The notes under the pieces were generated by a model. That model worked only from the letters and a program-made list of their open reading frames with translations. It did not search any database and was not told where the DNA came from. Made by a program: the position numbers and the translations under genes. Shown in pieces: positions 11,170-22,385 of a stretch of DNA of 64,000 nt (positions are counted from its first letter, which is position 1; each line of letters begins with the position of its first letter). Source of the DNA: Macrothele yani. Lineage: Eukaryota > Arthropoda > Arachnida > Araneae > Macrothelidae. The stretch covers positions 169,538,709-169,602,708 of the forward strand of contig CM076997.1 in the NCBI GenBank assembly GCA_039090855.1, written 5' to 3'.

Positions 11170-11737
11170 GCAGCCTAGCAACAGAGGAAAGCAAATCACC
11201 GAATAAAATGAAAATGTTTGTACATATAATAAAGTAACACCTGTTTTATCCGTTATTGGAAAAACTGGACTTAATTTGATAGCGTTATACCTAAATGAAC
11301 ATAAAACAAAAGGACAGTACATAGTGTAATTAGATTATGCAAGAAAAAAAAACGGTATGTAATAAGATGATCCTACAGCAGTGATATGTAACAACCTACG
11401 GACACTATTTTTCTTGCGTATGTATTTACTAAATAAACATATTTTTATTAAATGCGGAAAGAATGAAATTGTTATATTTCATTTGCCAGATTCAGTGAAT
11501 CTTTCTGATATTTTCTTTCACACGTTTTCTTTCATCACACAATTACAATAATATTTTTGACCAATATTGTATTATACAAAATTGGATTTGTCTGCACAGC
11601 GTTCATTAAGTTTTCGAGAACAGACATTTTTGAAAGAATAATGGAAAGCACTTCGAAGAACCATTGAAAGATGAAAAATCGGTAAAACTGTTATATTTAT
11701 GTACAGTCGTAACTTTCTGTCTGATGATGCCCTAATA
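11170..11737. other. Intron with one short dispersed repeat
   Basis: No gene seen. Positions 11682-11709 match 15975-16002 exactly over 28 bp (GTAAAACTGTTATATTTATG then TACAGTCG), in the same orientation. Confidence 0.5.
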
Positions 11738-11739
11738 TA

Positions 11740-12958
11740 CACTGAAGAGCAATTGAATTAGAGACAGCTGGCGTTATGCAAATGTGGAGCTGTGGGCGGC
11801 CCTGTAAACGGAAACGAAATGACGTATGCAGCTATCCGACAACATAAGGAGTGATGCGACGGGAATCAGTAAGAATCGGACGCAGTATGGATAAGACGAA
11901 GGATCTAAGCGCATTTGATCGTGGGCAAATTGTCGGGTCCCGACGAATGGTTCACTCCATCTCAAAAGTCGTGCAGACACTGGGATTTTCACAAGCCATT
12001 GTGTCACGGGTCACCGTGAGTACATCGAATCCGGTAAAACCATCCCTGCAAGGGCCAACTGCCGTGGACAAAAGCGTGTGGATGAGCGGTGTCATCGTCG
12101 GCTACCTCGCATTGTAACAGCGGATAGAAGGGCCACAGTGCAAGAAATCACTCGGCAATTTAACGCTGGTGCAGAAGAACGTGTAAGCAGCCACACCATC
12201 CAGAACCATCTACTCGCTATGAGGTGCAGAAGCCATCGTCCCACGAGGGTACCGCTGCTGATCGCACATCACAGGGTGCAAATATTAGCATAGGCGCGGG
12301 AACATCGCCATTGGACGCTAGACATGTGGGAATATGTTCCGTGGACTGATGAGTCGAGATTCACGTTGGTACATGCGGATGGCAGGATACGAGTACGGCG
12401 CAAACCACATGAAGCGATGGATCCTTCTTGCCAACAGGGTACTCTTCAAGCTAGTGGGGGTGTGGCATTCTCGTCTTGGGACTGATTACGTGGACTGAAA
12501 TGGGACCCCTGGTACGTGTGACATTGTTCCTCACAGGTCAACAGTATCGGGATATTCTGCACGATCATTTGCTTCCGTTTGTGCGCCTTCAACATCCCAC
12601 TGGGGACCTCATCCTGCAACAAGACAATGCACCGTGCCATCGCTCCCGAATTGTATCCGAATGGTTGGATGAACACTCCACCGATGTGACCTCGCTTCCT
12701 TGGCCAGCTAGGTCACCTGACCTCAATCTCATCGAGCACATCTGGGATGCTATCGAGAGAGATGTTCGAGAGCCTGACCCCCTCCATCAAATCTTCGTGA
12801 ACGGTGGGAGCTTGTTCGGGGTCCTGGATCCGTATGGCTTCCCAACGCTTCCGGTGCCTTGTCGAGTCCATGCCGAGACGAATCGCCGCCGTCATCAGGG
12901 CGAAAGGTGGTGTTACACGTTACTAGACAGGTATCTCTAATTCAATTGCTCTTCAGTG
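11740..12958 (+). mobile_element. Tc1-like transposon, family B, copy 1
   Basis: A 1,219-bp element between TA dinucleotides (11738-11739, 12959-12960). Ends are CACTGAAGAGCAATTGAATT and its exact inverse. Full-length relatives or pieces occur at 39340-40537 and 62447-62990. Confidence 0.95.
11887..12940 (+). pseudogene. Tc1-like transposase, family B copy 1 (frameshifts)
   Basis: The start MDKTKDLSAFDRGQIVG opens a helix-turn-helix. The frame breaks after FSQAIVSRV and again after the second helix-turn-helix (NHLLAMRCRSHRPTRVP). The C-terminal 154 codons from 12476 are open and hold LILQQDNAPCHRS (second Asp) and SPDLNLIEHIWD (final Glu). The first Asp lies in a broken stretch near 12350, where TDESRFTLVHADG is readable. 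Not active. Confidence 0.85.
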
Positions 12959-12960
12959 TA

Positions 12961-13345
12961 AATAGCTGAGGCAAGTGACCTTGACTTAATGCATGTGCAT
13001 CGCTTTGGAAGAAATATTTTCAGCGAGAAATACCTAAAACTCCGCTTCCGTTTGTTCCGTTCCGATTCAATGCACGGACTTTCATTAGAAACTATAGTTA
13101 GTGATCTTTCCCCCGTCCTTTCTGCTCCGGAGTACTTACAGGTTTTCAGGGAGGTTTCACAAAATACTATTGTTTTCTATTTTTATTAGACAGTTGGGCA
13201 ACAGAAAAGCATTACACTGTGCTGCACTGGGAAAATAGTAGCGAATCTTAACCCACAAGACGCAATGTACAATATGTTCCACTTGTTGAATCAGAAAAGG
13301 TTTGTCTTTCACCTTTACACATAAAGCGTTATTTAATGAAGAATT
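12961..13345. other. Intron, nothing recognised
   Basis: AT-rich DNA with no repeat or exon signal seen between the Tc1 element and the next relic. Confidence 0.4.
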
Positions 13346-13349
13346 TCTT

Positions 13350-13886
13350 TAAGGCTTTATAAAAAAAATGGAAATGGATTCACCTACCACGCAGACGTCT
13401 TTCCGATTTTAACAGATACAAAACCGAAAGAAGAAATTTTCATTGGGCAGCAAATAAGGAAACAACTGAAAGATTCAGCCATATTTAAAACAAAGCTACA
13501 AAGTACTGAAGTAATAGCTTGGCGTTCTCTTAAAGCAGTTGTACATGGACTCCTTGGAAATAGGAAATAACATAGTTATGAATCTCTAGTGTCAACTTTA
13601 TTACAATGTTATAAAGATATGGGATGTTTAATGTCAGAAAATTAATTTTCTATATTCACATTTGAGTATTATTCTTGAAAATGTGGGAACTCTTAGTTAT
13701 GAGCAAAGAGAACGCTCTCATCAGGGTGTATCCACAATGGAAAAGCTTTACCAAGGTAGCTGGAATGCTGCCATGATGGAAGGTTTATTAAGAAGGAAGG
13801 ATGTAAGGAACAATAGGAAAAGCAAATACTCCAGCAATCCTTTCTGTGGACATAGAAAGTCCGTAGTACCTTCTATGATAATATAA
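13350..13886 (+). pseudogene. Fragment of an unclassified arthropod repeat protein
   Basis: Reads FTYHADVFPILTDTKPKEEI, then IFIGQQIRKQLKDSAI, AWRSLKAVVHGLLGN, a stop, then CYKDMGCLMS and, in another frame, LSYEQRERSHQGVSTME and LYQGSWNAAMM. This order recalls a large family scattered through arthropod genomes that usually ends in SEEQGERFHQD...ERRYQGRWNP...MADYCW. I remember it as transposon-associated but cannot name its superfamily. Frame changes and stops make this a relic of the C-terminal third. Confidence 0.6.
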
Positions 13887-13889
13887 ATT

Positions 13890-15813
13890 AACAAAGTTGT
13901 TGTTTTTTAACACGAAAAAGCTTCATAATAAAGAGTGGCCATTACATGTATAAATTAATAGTACTGACGTTATTAAAATTTCAGCGTATCTTTTGAAGCA
14001 GACGTAACAGACCTAAATTGATGGCGTTTCTGGAATCAGGACATCAATTTACTTTAGGATCTGCAATTTCTATTCCGGATGTATGGATTTTTTTCGTTGT
14101 TGCCTAGTGTTATAAAACATGGTCGTATTTTGGTTTTGGAGAAATTTGATTATAATGATAAGAGCAATTAAAGAAATATAGAATTAATGTCAGGGGAAAA
14201 TGCGGCCCAACGCCCTATTAAGTAGGTGGCCATAATGTTGACTCATGATTCGAAGTTAATCCAAATATCATACTTACGTGACACCGATAAGATGCATGTG
14301 AGCAGAATGAGAAGTTTAAAGCGAAAACCTTCAATCATTTTTTGTCACATAATGATTTTTGAAAAGTTTAGTTGAGGTTAAAGCTTGGTTCAGGAACATT
14401 ATGACTCATTTCTCGTAACTTATCGGTGCCATGTTAGTATCATTTGTGTGTTTTCTGGCGGGTACGTGATAATTTTCCGCAACAAACAGTTTGTGAAATG
14501 CGCACAGGGTATGCATCGGTCAGGTCTTAAACAACTACTAAAAACATTTTTAGGAGAATTTCTTTGACACTCTACACACCCTGTGAAAATAACGGTCTGC
14601 AGATATTTTAATGGCTATCAGCAAAGTAAATATCATTGTCAGTCAAAAATACACGAGGTGGGGTTGTACGTTGTGACGATTGCGAGAATTCAGGTGGAAC
14701 CGCCTTATTTTCTATCCTCGATAATTGATGTCAAATGTGTTGCGTTTTCTATAAAAAATATGAACAAAACTTCTGGGACTCCATGCCTGCCATGTTAGTG
14801 TGGTTCAGAAGTTGAGCTAGCAAAATAAAAGGAATTCGAGGTTGTTATACAGCCTTGAGAAATTTATCCAAATGAATTTATATCCAAAAATTTGTTGTCA
14901 CTTGGTAAAGGAAAGGCTTGGTTTCACTCATGAAGATACACAAACTCCAAAAATACTGGCATAAGGAATTTACAGGACTTGCATGAGACTTCACAGGAAT
15001 TACCACATTCAGCTAGACAAAGTGTGTTGAGGATTTGGCGTCCATGATGATCTGTATTTTTTTCTCGTGTGGAATTATCTGAAGGAGCCAGTGACGTCCT
15101 GTAACATAAAGACCCCGGATGACTTGAAACGCGCAATCCTTAGAATGCTGCTTTAATGGTTTTTCTTGATTCTATTCAGTGTTGTGTATTTCGTAATGCA
15201 ATATGTTAAGTTATGAACGTTGGTGCTGAGCGATTGGTTGATGATATCTGTCAGGAATTGCTTGAGGAATGATTTTTGCCATTCAGTCCAACTAATGAAA
15301 ATTATTCCATTAGTTTTACTGAAATACTAGAAATTTTGATGAGACGACTGCAAATAAGACAATAAATCTCCGGCATGGCTTATGATGTCATTCAAATAGA
15401 GTTGGAATGAAACCGTAGCAAAGGGACAGCTAGCTCCCAGGTCACGCGGTATGATTCGACCTTGAAAGCACTTTTCAAATTGAGAATCCTTGTACCCGTA
15501 GCTGTCCGCATAAATGACATTTCGTCATCCTTTTCAACTTTTACGGTCTTCAATAGTAAAATATTTGATGATATGAGCAGTTTAGCTAAATTCACCTAAA
15601 CGACAGATGACGATATTAAAAGAGTAGCTTCTAAGGTTCTTCTAATTATGATCTTTGGCAGAAAAGAATGTTTGTTCAAATTTATGGAGTTTAAATCTTA
15701 CTACATTTTGATCGGCCCTCATGTATCATAATTTAGCATAAAATTTAATTATGTTATGTATTTGTATTGCTATTGAAAAAAAATAATTTCTTGTTTTACC
15801 GATACCATTTCAG
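13890..15813. other. Intron, no clear feature
   Basis: Short open frames near 14930 and 15400 have no family features I can support. No repeat boundaries seen. Confidence 0.35.
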
Positions 15814-15879
15814 GACCCAAAAGTTGAATTCCGTGATGGTGAATTGCCCCTAGTGAGCCTGCAAATTCATTTCCTTAAT
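15814..15879 (+). CDS. Host gene, 22-codon micro-exon
   Basis: A 66-bp exon between GATACCATTTCAG and GTAAGT, phase 0 on both sides. It reads DPKVEFRDGELPLVSLQIHF then LN. The final Asn with the Ser-Thr of the next exon makes a sequon. It is short enough to be missed by automatic gene finders. Frame and splice agreement with both neighbours support it. Confidence 0.8.
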
Positions 15880-15974
15880 GTAAGTAGCATGAACTATTTA
15901 AATTTTATCCAGATGGTTATATTCAAAGATACAGTATATGTTATATTTGAGTATACAGATTAACTTTTTGTTGT

Positions 15975-16002
15975 GTAAAACTGTTATATTTATGTACAGT
16001 CG
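15975..16002. repeat. 28-bp exact dispersed repeat (partner at 11682)
   Basis: Identical to 11682-11709 while the flanks differ immediately on both sides. Confidence 0.7.
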
Positions 16003-16274
16003 CTATTCACGATGTTGTTACGGCTTAGACTATACTGCGAAGAATTTTTTAAAAGAACTCTTTATTCAATATAAAAATCTTCCGTCCATAGTTTTTTTGT
16101 TTTACTCTACCTAGGTACAATTTTCATAGGAGTTGTATCCTGCTGAAATAAACTACACAGGTTTTTTCTAGCAAATTTTAACAGAAAATGCATGTTTTCA
16201 GGACCCACTAAGACGTTACGCTCAAAAGATATTCTGTTTTCTGCTATAGAAAAGACATATTTCTTATTACAGTA

Positions 16275-16610
16275 AGACACACCTAAGCTTTGAACTTTGA
16301 CGCAAACAAAAGTGCTCTAGGTTTGGAGACACAAAACACACAACGGAGTTGCACTATATAATTTTCATAGTAAGACACAACAAGAGGCACCGCAGATATT
16401 CTACAGATTCCACACTAAGATAATATAGTGTAGATTAAATGTTCAATATGAGACACAACAGGAAAACTATAGGTTTCAAACTAGAGTACAACAGGATTGC
16501 AAGAAGTTTCGAAGTCAGACACAAAAGGATATTTACAGGTTTCAAACTAAGACGAAAAAAGCGCACTACAGGCGTGAGAGTAGGCCACAGGAGAGACTGG
16601 GAGGTTTTAT
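16275..16610. repeat. Degenerate tandem array of AGACACAAC...GGTTTCAAACT units
   Basis: About six decayed units of roughly 35-60 bp, each with a GACACAACAGGA-like start and a CAGGTTTCAAACTA-like end. Similar half-units recur at 17680-17760 (CAACAGGTTTCAAGTTGAG), outside the array. An old satellite or the inside of a repeat-rich element. Confidence 0.55.
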
Positions 16611-17122
16611 AAGATAATGGGAGCGTAGCCAAGACGTAGCGTGCATTTTAGGATCCCTCCCAAACGCTATTGAGGCCTTAAGTAACAGAACGCTTTTGAC
16701 ATCCCTCATCAAGAATACAATAACACTTCCAGACTAGAAATCTTTAGCGTTTTATTTAACGGTTTCTTTAGTGGCTGAAGGAGGGAGCATTGCGAAACCC
16801 GTTTATCCAGCAGTAAAGATCCTATATCAGTAAAAAGAATATAATTAATATACGTATATCACAACTAAATGTAGTGCAAAATATTAGAGTGCTTCCAAAT
16901 GGAAATTTTTGCATGCATTCTTCTTGAACTATCTTAGATATATACATATTACTGTAGTAGCACTCACCTATTTTTTTCCAAAAAAAATGTCTAATGCTCA
17001 ACACATTTCAATCAGAAATAACCTGCAGTATATCGTTTCTTGTTCCGTTCTTCGTTCGCAGAAAAACCAAGATACCATTATCAGCTGCCCCATGTTCCTA
17101 CTTGTGCCTAACAGTTAAGGTT

Positions 17123-17343
17123 TTTTTTTTTTTTTTTTTGGACATTTAACGACCACCGTGAGCAACTCAATGGGCTATAAGCAGTCGCCCGTCCCTAATT
17201 TAGGGTCACTGGTTCCAGGGAAGGGAGAGAGCCAGTGCCGTAAGACAAACACAACATCCATGCCTCACCGGGATACGAACACGGACCCCGTTCGGACGAA
17301 TGATCAGAGGCCATCGCTTAGACCACTGCGCCACCGGGGCGGC
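17123..17343 (-). mobile_element. tRNA-derived SINE, complete, with target duplication
   Basis: Read on the minus strand it begins CCCCGGTGGCGCAGTGGTCT (A box), has the B box GTGTTCGTATCCC (two changes from GGTTCGAATCC), a unique body, and ends in a poly-A tail of about 19. It is flanked by 13-bp direct repeats AACAGTTAAGGTT (17110-17122, 17344-17356), the signature of LINE-driven insertion. Relatives: 5945, 9205, 10975, 26041, 29935, 38168, 45073. Confidence 0.9.
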
Positions 17344-17356
17344 AACAGTTAAGGTT

Positions 17357-18224
17357 AAAGTATTCCCTTCTTTAAAATTTTTCATACGACTGAATTTTAG
17401 AAAATTACCTTTCTCTCATTATTATAATTATTTTTATACATGGATCAGAAAAATGAAATATTTCGAATTCATGAAATAGAACAAGTCGCTTCGTCGATGT
17501 ATCATGGATCTCTAAAATCTTAGGGCTCATCCGCAACTGCGTAGCCAGTGTGGTCAACGATATGCCACTGAACGCAGCACTTTTCAAATAAAGAGAATCC
17601 TGGGACTCGGTAAAACAAGAGGTTTCAGATAAGAAAAACAGAAAATAAGAAGACATGACAAGTGGCATACAATACGACGGTGAAGTAACAACAGGTTTCA
17701 AGTTGAGAAATAAAAGGAATCCGAAAATTTCGAACTAAGACGCAACAGCAACGTAGAGCAAGATACGATATGGGATGAACGGATTTGAGATTAAAACATC
17801 TGCTGCTACATACGAATTAATTGGTATTCTCATTACTTCTCCAATGGATCATATAGGTAGTGGCTACATACCGTGAAAGCGACAAAAGTGTGTTTCAATT
17901 ACCTCTTCGGAACTTCATCATAAGATGAAAAGCGAAACTCACCGTTTGGGTATATAAACATTAGTCCACATAATAAGAATACGGAAGATGTATTAAATTT
18001 TAAATAATTATCTCTACATAACATTTTCAAACTAATGAGCACACCTATGACCGGAAGGGTATTACTTGTCAGGATTACTGGATTAAACTGATACACTTTT
18101 GAATTGGGAGGTGGTACAGTGGGCCACAATTTCACAAATCAGCCGTTCATCCAATTTTGCGGATTCATGAGAGAACGTACAGGCAACCATTCACCGTATT
18201 ATCTATAGGATTCTACCTAAGTAT
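17357..18224. other. Intron, nothing recognised
   Basis: No gene; only scattered half-units resembling the 16275 array. Confidence 0.4.
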
Positions 18225-18225
18225 T

Positions 18226-19545
18226 GGGTGTGTGCAAAAGTTCTAACCGTTTTTGTAATAGATGCAAATTTCGGTCGGGGTAGTTACGTCACAGATGCCG
18301 CTGCGATGCCGAATTTTCGGCCAATGAAGCTTCGAGCAGTAGAGCATATAGAGGCACTAGGTTTGTCCGAGTAAACCATTCCTAACGAAAATCACGTACG
18401 GTGTAACATGGCATGAACAAAGGAGCGCATTAGCCATTGTTTACTGTATGAGTTCGATAAAGGCAGTACTGCAAGCGCGGCTTGCCGCAACATCTGTCAA
18501 GTGTATGGGGAAGATGCAGTTGATCTGTCAAGTGTATGGGGAAGATGCACATGCCGCCGTTGGTTTCGGAAATTCCGGGACGCAGACAGAAGCTGAAAAG
18601 ATCAACCACGTCCTGGACGTCCATCCGTGGTTTCTGACGAGGATGTGGATCAAGCCGTAACAAATGACCCACATCCAACTGTTCAGGAATTGGGGGAAAC
18701 GTTGTCGGTACACAGAACAACAATCGAAAGATGGATGCAAGTGTTTGGGTTCATCATCAAGTTCAATAACTGGGTTCCGCACCAGATTTCTGCAAGACAA
18801 CGAGAGGAGAGAATCCGTACCTGTGTTTCTTTGCTTTCTCGTCAAAGAAATGAACCGTTTTGGGGACAAATTGTAACGGGTGATGAGAAATGGGTACTGT
18901 ACCGTAATTTAAAGCGTCGACGGACTGTGTGCCAAGGTGCGGAGCCTGCTCCATCGACCTCAAAAGAGGACTCCATCCCAAAAAGATTTTGTTGAGTTTT
19001 TGGTGGGGAATAATCCACTGGGAGGTGTTGTCCAGGGAATAATCCACTGCGAGGTGTTGCCACATAACCAAACGATAAATGCTGACCTTTACTGCCAACA
19101 GCTGGACAGATTGCGAGAACAGGTGACATCGAAGCGGCCAGCACGGGGCAATCGCAAAGGCGTGAATCTTCATCACGATATAGCCAGACCTTACGCTGCT
19201 TTAATCACTCGGCAAAAATTACTGGACTTTGATTGGGAAGTGTTACCTCACCCGTCGTATTCCCCTGACTGCCTATAGACTACCACCTTTTTTATCATTA
19301 CAGAACGCCTTCGCTCTCCAAAACGTCGATGATGTGAACGACGTGAAAACGGTATTATATGAATTTTTTACTCTAAAACACAGTAGTTTTCCGGCGTGGG
19401 ATTCACCTACTCATAGACAGATGGCAAGAGGTCATGCCGAATGATGGCAATTGTGTGAAATCCAAGGTACGTTATTTGTTGTGTTCTCCTTCTTTCATTG
19501 TAGCCCACAAAAACGGGTAAAACTGATATGAACTTTGCTTAAGTA
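18226..19545 (+). mobile_element. mariner-type transposon
   Basis: The left end TTGGGTGTGTGCAAAAGTTC follows a TA. The right end is a diverged inverse (GCAAAGTTCATATCAGTTTT read inversely). About 1.3 kb, with a mariner transposase relic in between. The right boundary is approximate. Confidence 0.75.
18435..19440 (+). pseudogene. mariner transposase relic
   Basis: Readable pieces: YEFDKGSTA (N-terminal helix-turn-helix), PTVQELGETLSVHRTTIERW, QIVTGDEKWVLYRNLKRR (first catalytic Asp), LHHDIARPYA (second Asp) and LPHPSYSPD before the third. A 31-bp direct tandem duplication at about 18490-18551 (ATCTGTCAAGTGTATGGGGA twice) adds a frameshift early on. A second tandem piece, GGAATAATCCACTG, doubles near 19005-19050. 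Inactive. Confidence 0.8.
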
Positions 19546-19573
19546 TCAAAATAAATATGTTTTCGCCAAAATA

Positions 19574-20982
19574 CACTCACGGACAATGAAATTTCCGCAC
19601 CAAGAAGGAAGCATCGGATTGAACTGAAATTTTATGGACGTAATGATACAGATGAATGATACACACGATGGCAAAAACAGAGATGCAGAACAATTACAGA
19701 GAGATTTGTGGCAACCAGTCCGTCATTTTCAATAGCGCGTCGCACCACTTCGTGCGGCGATACATGCTGCAATATGGTCCGACATGTAGGCGAACAGACA
19801 CTTGATGTCGTCCTGCGGCAGACTGGCCCACACGTGTTGGACGGTGTATTAAAAATCCCTGATAGTGCGGCACGGTGGCAACTGGCGTTTCAACTGGTCC
19901 CACACATGTTCGATAAAGGACATGTCCGGGGAGCAGGCAGGCCATGGAAGTGTGTGGATATGACGTAGGCAGTTCTGGGCGACACGAGCAGTGTGCGGGA
20001 GGACATTTTCCTGATGGTATAGCACACCTAGAATCCCGGCCAGGAATGGGAGCACATGGGGCCGTAGTATCTCATCCACATATCGCTGGCCCGTCAATGA
20101 TTCACGTATCCCTACTACAGCTGATCGGCTATCGTAGGCAATGGCTCCCCAGACCATAATGCCTGCAGTGGGGGAGGTGTGACGCCCGATAGCGAGGTTG
20201 GGATTATGCCGTCGACCCGAGGACCTCCACACCCGGACGCGATGATCATCTGTATCCAAACCGTAGCGGCACTCATCGCTAAGCACCACACGTATCCAGT
20301 CTGGCGTTCCCGTCGCTCTGGCCTGGCACCACTGCATACGGAGCCGGCGACGTTCCGGTGTTAATGGAAGCATGAGTAAGGGGCACTGGGATCGTAGATT
20401 CGCTTTCGTGAGGCGTCGGAAAATGGTTCGTGGGCACACAGGAACCGCTGTATCTGCCTGTATAGTGGACCCGGTCCCCGTGGGATCCGTTCGTGCCTGG
20501 CACGCGATCGGCTGATCCTCTCTACCGGTGGTCCTCCCTGGTCAGTCCGGAGCCACTCCGCCGTGTGGCAGTGCCATCACGTCTTTACCGCTTCCAACGT
20601 AGTCGGACGGTATGGTCAGAACGATCCATGTGGCGGGCTAAACGGGGCGCCGACCACCCTGCTGTTTTCTGCCCGATAATCAGGCCTCTCTCAATGTCCG
20701 TAAGTTGTGTAAATCGACATCTCTGGTGTCTACCCGACGTTCTTATCACTCTGTAGTTTTGCTTGCGTCGCCCGGTGCTTTTCGCTTTCATGGGGCATCG
20801 ACTACACGCCGGTTTATAAGGTTGCCAGTTAGTGCTTGCAGCGCCACCACAGGGTGTGTGGTCATGCGCACTCGCACTAAACGTGGATCATTTGCATATC
20901 AACACGCACTCTAGCTATTTGCAAAGTTTCGCGGTTGTAGCATGTTTTCTCCTAGGTGCGCAAATTTTATTGTCCGTGAGTG
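19574..20982 (-). mobile_element. Tc1-like transposon, family D
   Basis: Ends CACTCACGGACAATGAAATT and its inverse (AATTTTATTGTCCGTGAGTG), with TA on both sides (19572-19573, 20983-20984). 1,409 bp. Its right end is only 88 bp from the next host exon. Confidence 0.9.
19690..20791 (-). pseudogene. Tc1-like transposase, family D (frameshifted)
   Basis: The minus-strand N-terminal piece (20585-20791) has RFTQLTDIERGLIIGQKTAG, a helix-turn-helix. The C-terminal 196-codon frame (19849-20439) contains VVLSDECRYGLD (first Asp), YHQENVLPHTARV where QDNA..H should be (second Asp replaced by Glu) and SPDMSFIEHVWD (final Glu). The two pieces are in different frames. The lost Asp means the core is dead even apart from the frameshift. 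Confidence 0.85.
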
Positions 20983-21070
20983 TATATTGAAATTTGCTAA
21001 CCACGTTGTAAGCACATTTCCTCAGAAAAATACTTTTCTCTTTAAAAACGTATTCTTTTCTCTTTTGCAG

Positions 21071-21224
21071 AGTACGCTAGAAGATTTCCCAGTTGGGTTC
21101 AGATTAACGCATCATTTCTATGACGTGTTATCTGAGGATCCTGATGTTATGTATAATAGCGCCTTTGACATTTCGCGATGCTACAATCCAGATCAGAAAA
21201 AGCGATTACAATTTACAGTTGATG
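21071..21224 (+). CDS. Host gene, exon 4 of those visible
   Basis: Bounded by TTCTCTTTTGCAG and GTGAGT, 154 bp, phase 0 in and phase 1 out. It reads STLEDFPVGFRLTHHFYDVL ... FDISRCYNPDQKKRLQFTVD. The FDISRCY stretch with its single cysteine is the second feature that recalls LolA-like proteins. The intron after it is 13.4 kb long, the home of the long-TIR transposon. Confidence 0.85.
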
Positions 21225-21405
21225 GTGAGTTTTTGCTCAAGTTTATTTTTATTTTGAAATATGCATTTGTGCATATGTAGTATAGTGGTGTCAGACTGAA
21301 TGCAAAGGAAAGTTTTTCATTTCTGTTAGTTTATATGACGTAATAGAACTTGAACAGCTGCTGTTCATAATACATCTACACATTTTGTGATTCGTGCAAT
21401 TCAAG

Positions 21406-21540
21406 ATTCATTCGAGACATAGTTATCGAATTTTTTGGTGATTCATTCGAGACTTAGTTATCGAATTTTTTGGTGATTCATTCGAGACATAGTTATCGAA
21501 TTTTTTGGTGATTCATTCCAGACTTAGTAATCGAATTTTC
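21406..21540. repeat. 35-bp minisatellite, four units
   Basis: Unit ATTCATTCGAGACATAGTTA followed by TCGAATTTTTTGGTG, repeated with alternating A/T at the ACATAG/ACTTAG position, so the array probably grew by doubling a two-unit block. The last unit is truncated. Confidence 0.9.
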
Positions 21541-21544
21541 ATTG

Positions 21545-22050
21545 CTCAGTTTCACGTTTTTCACTAGAAAACTTTATGTTATGTAATTACTGTGTGGGTA
21601 CTGTTTTTATAAATCAGGTCAGTTTTCATAAGTATGATTTCTGTTGCTGTCGTACACGTATAAAAAGCCTACTTTGTTATTTCAACTTCATTCAGACTTG
21701 AGATGACCGTTTCTCAGACTCTTCTTCCCCTTTCTTTTTGTTTCCATATGCTGGGCTGACTTACATTTATTTGAACTTCTGTTGCTGTGCCTTTGGTTTC
21801 GATTTATGAAATGTTCCCCATATTTTAACAAAAATAAACAGGATCTTAAATTTCCGTTACCCATTGCTAAACCCCAAAAGTTGTTATGACATCTCAAACG
21901 TTTTCGGTGCAATCCTTATAAAAAGTTTACCAGAGTAAGGTAGTCTTTCCGAATTAAATACTCTTTGATTCGATTCCTTAAATTAGCAATTTCTTTCTCT
22001 TTACTTTACTTTTCTTTCGTGAATGCTCAGAACTTCTGTATCCACACATC
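21545..22050. other. Intron, nothing recognised
   Basis: No exon or repeat boundary seen up to the 8-bp target duplication at 22051. Confidence 0.4.
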
Positions 22051-22058
22051 GTGTACAT

Positions 22059-22385
22059 TAGGGTGGAGCGAAAAAACTAAACTTGCGTAAGCGGAAACGG
22101 GTACCCATCAATAGTTGTATATTAGGCTCACTAACATTTCCGTGAATTTTTTTTCTTTTTTTTTTTTTGAAAATCGTCTTCAGTCTGCGCATCGGGCCTA
22201 AAGTTCGACATTTTTGCTTAAATTTCTGATTTTTCAAATTTTTTTCCCTACGAGTTAAATTTGATCAACAGTTCTTGGGTAGTGATAAAATACTAGAGAA
22301 AGACCTTGAAAACAACATAAATTTTTCCCTACCGTTAGTTTTTACATCTTCAGTTTGCGCATTTGGGTCAAAATATCAGATTTTT
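22059..22385. repeat. Left long terminal inverted repeat
   Basis: Pairs inversely with 26218-26532. It contains two direct motifs, CTTCAGTCTGCGCATCGGGC and CTTCAGTTTGCGCATTTGGG, about 165 bp apart, each present in the other arm too. These may be transposase binding sites (inference). Confidence 0.8.

Noticed and set aside
15392..15595. 67-codon minus-strand frame
   Set aside because: No recognised motif, inside an intron, antisense to the host gene; likely chance.
21406..21540. Regular 35-bp repeats resembling a CRISPR array
   Set aside because: Repeats are directly adjacent with no unique spacers, in an intron of an animal gene: a minisatellite.
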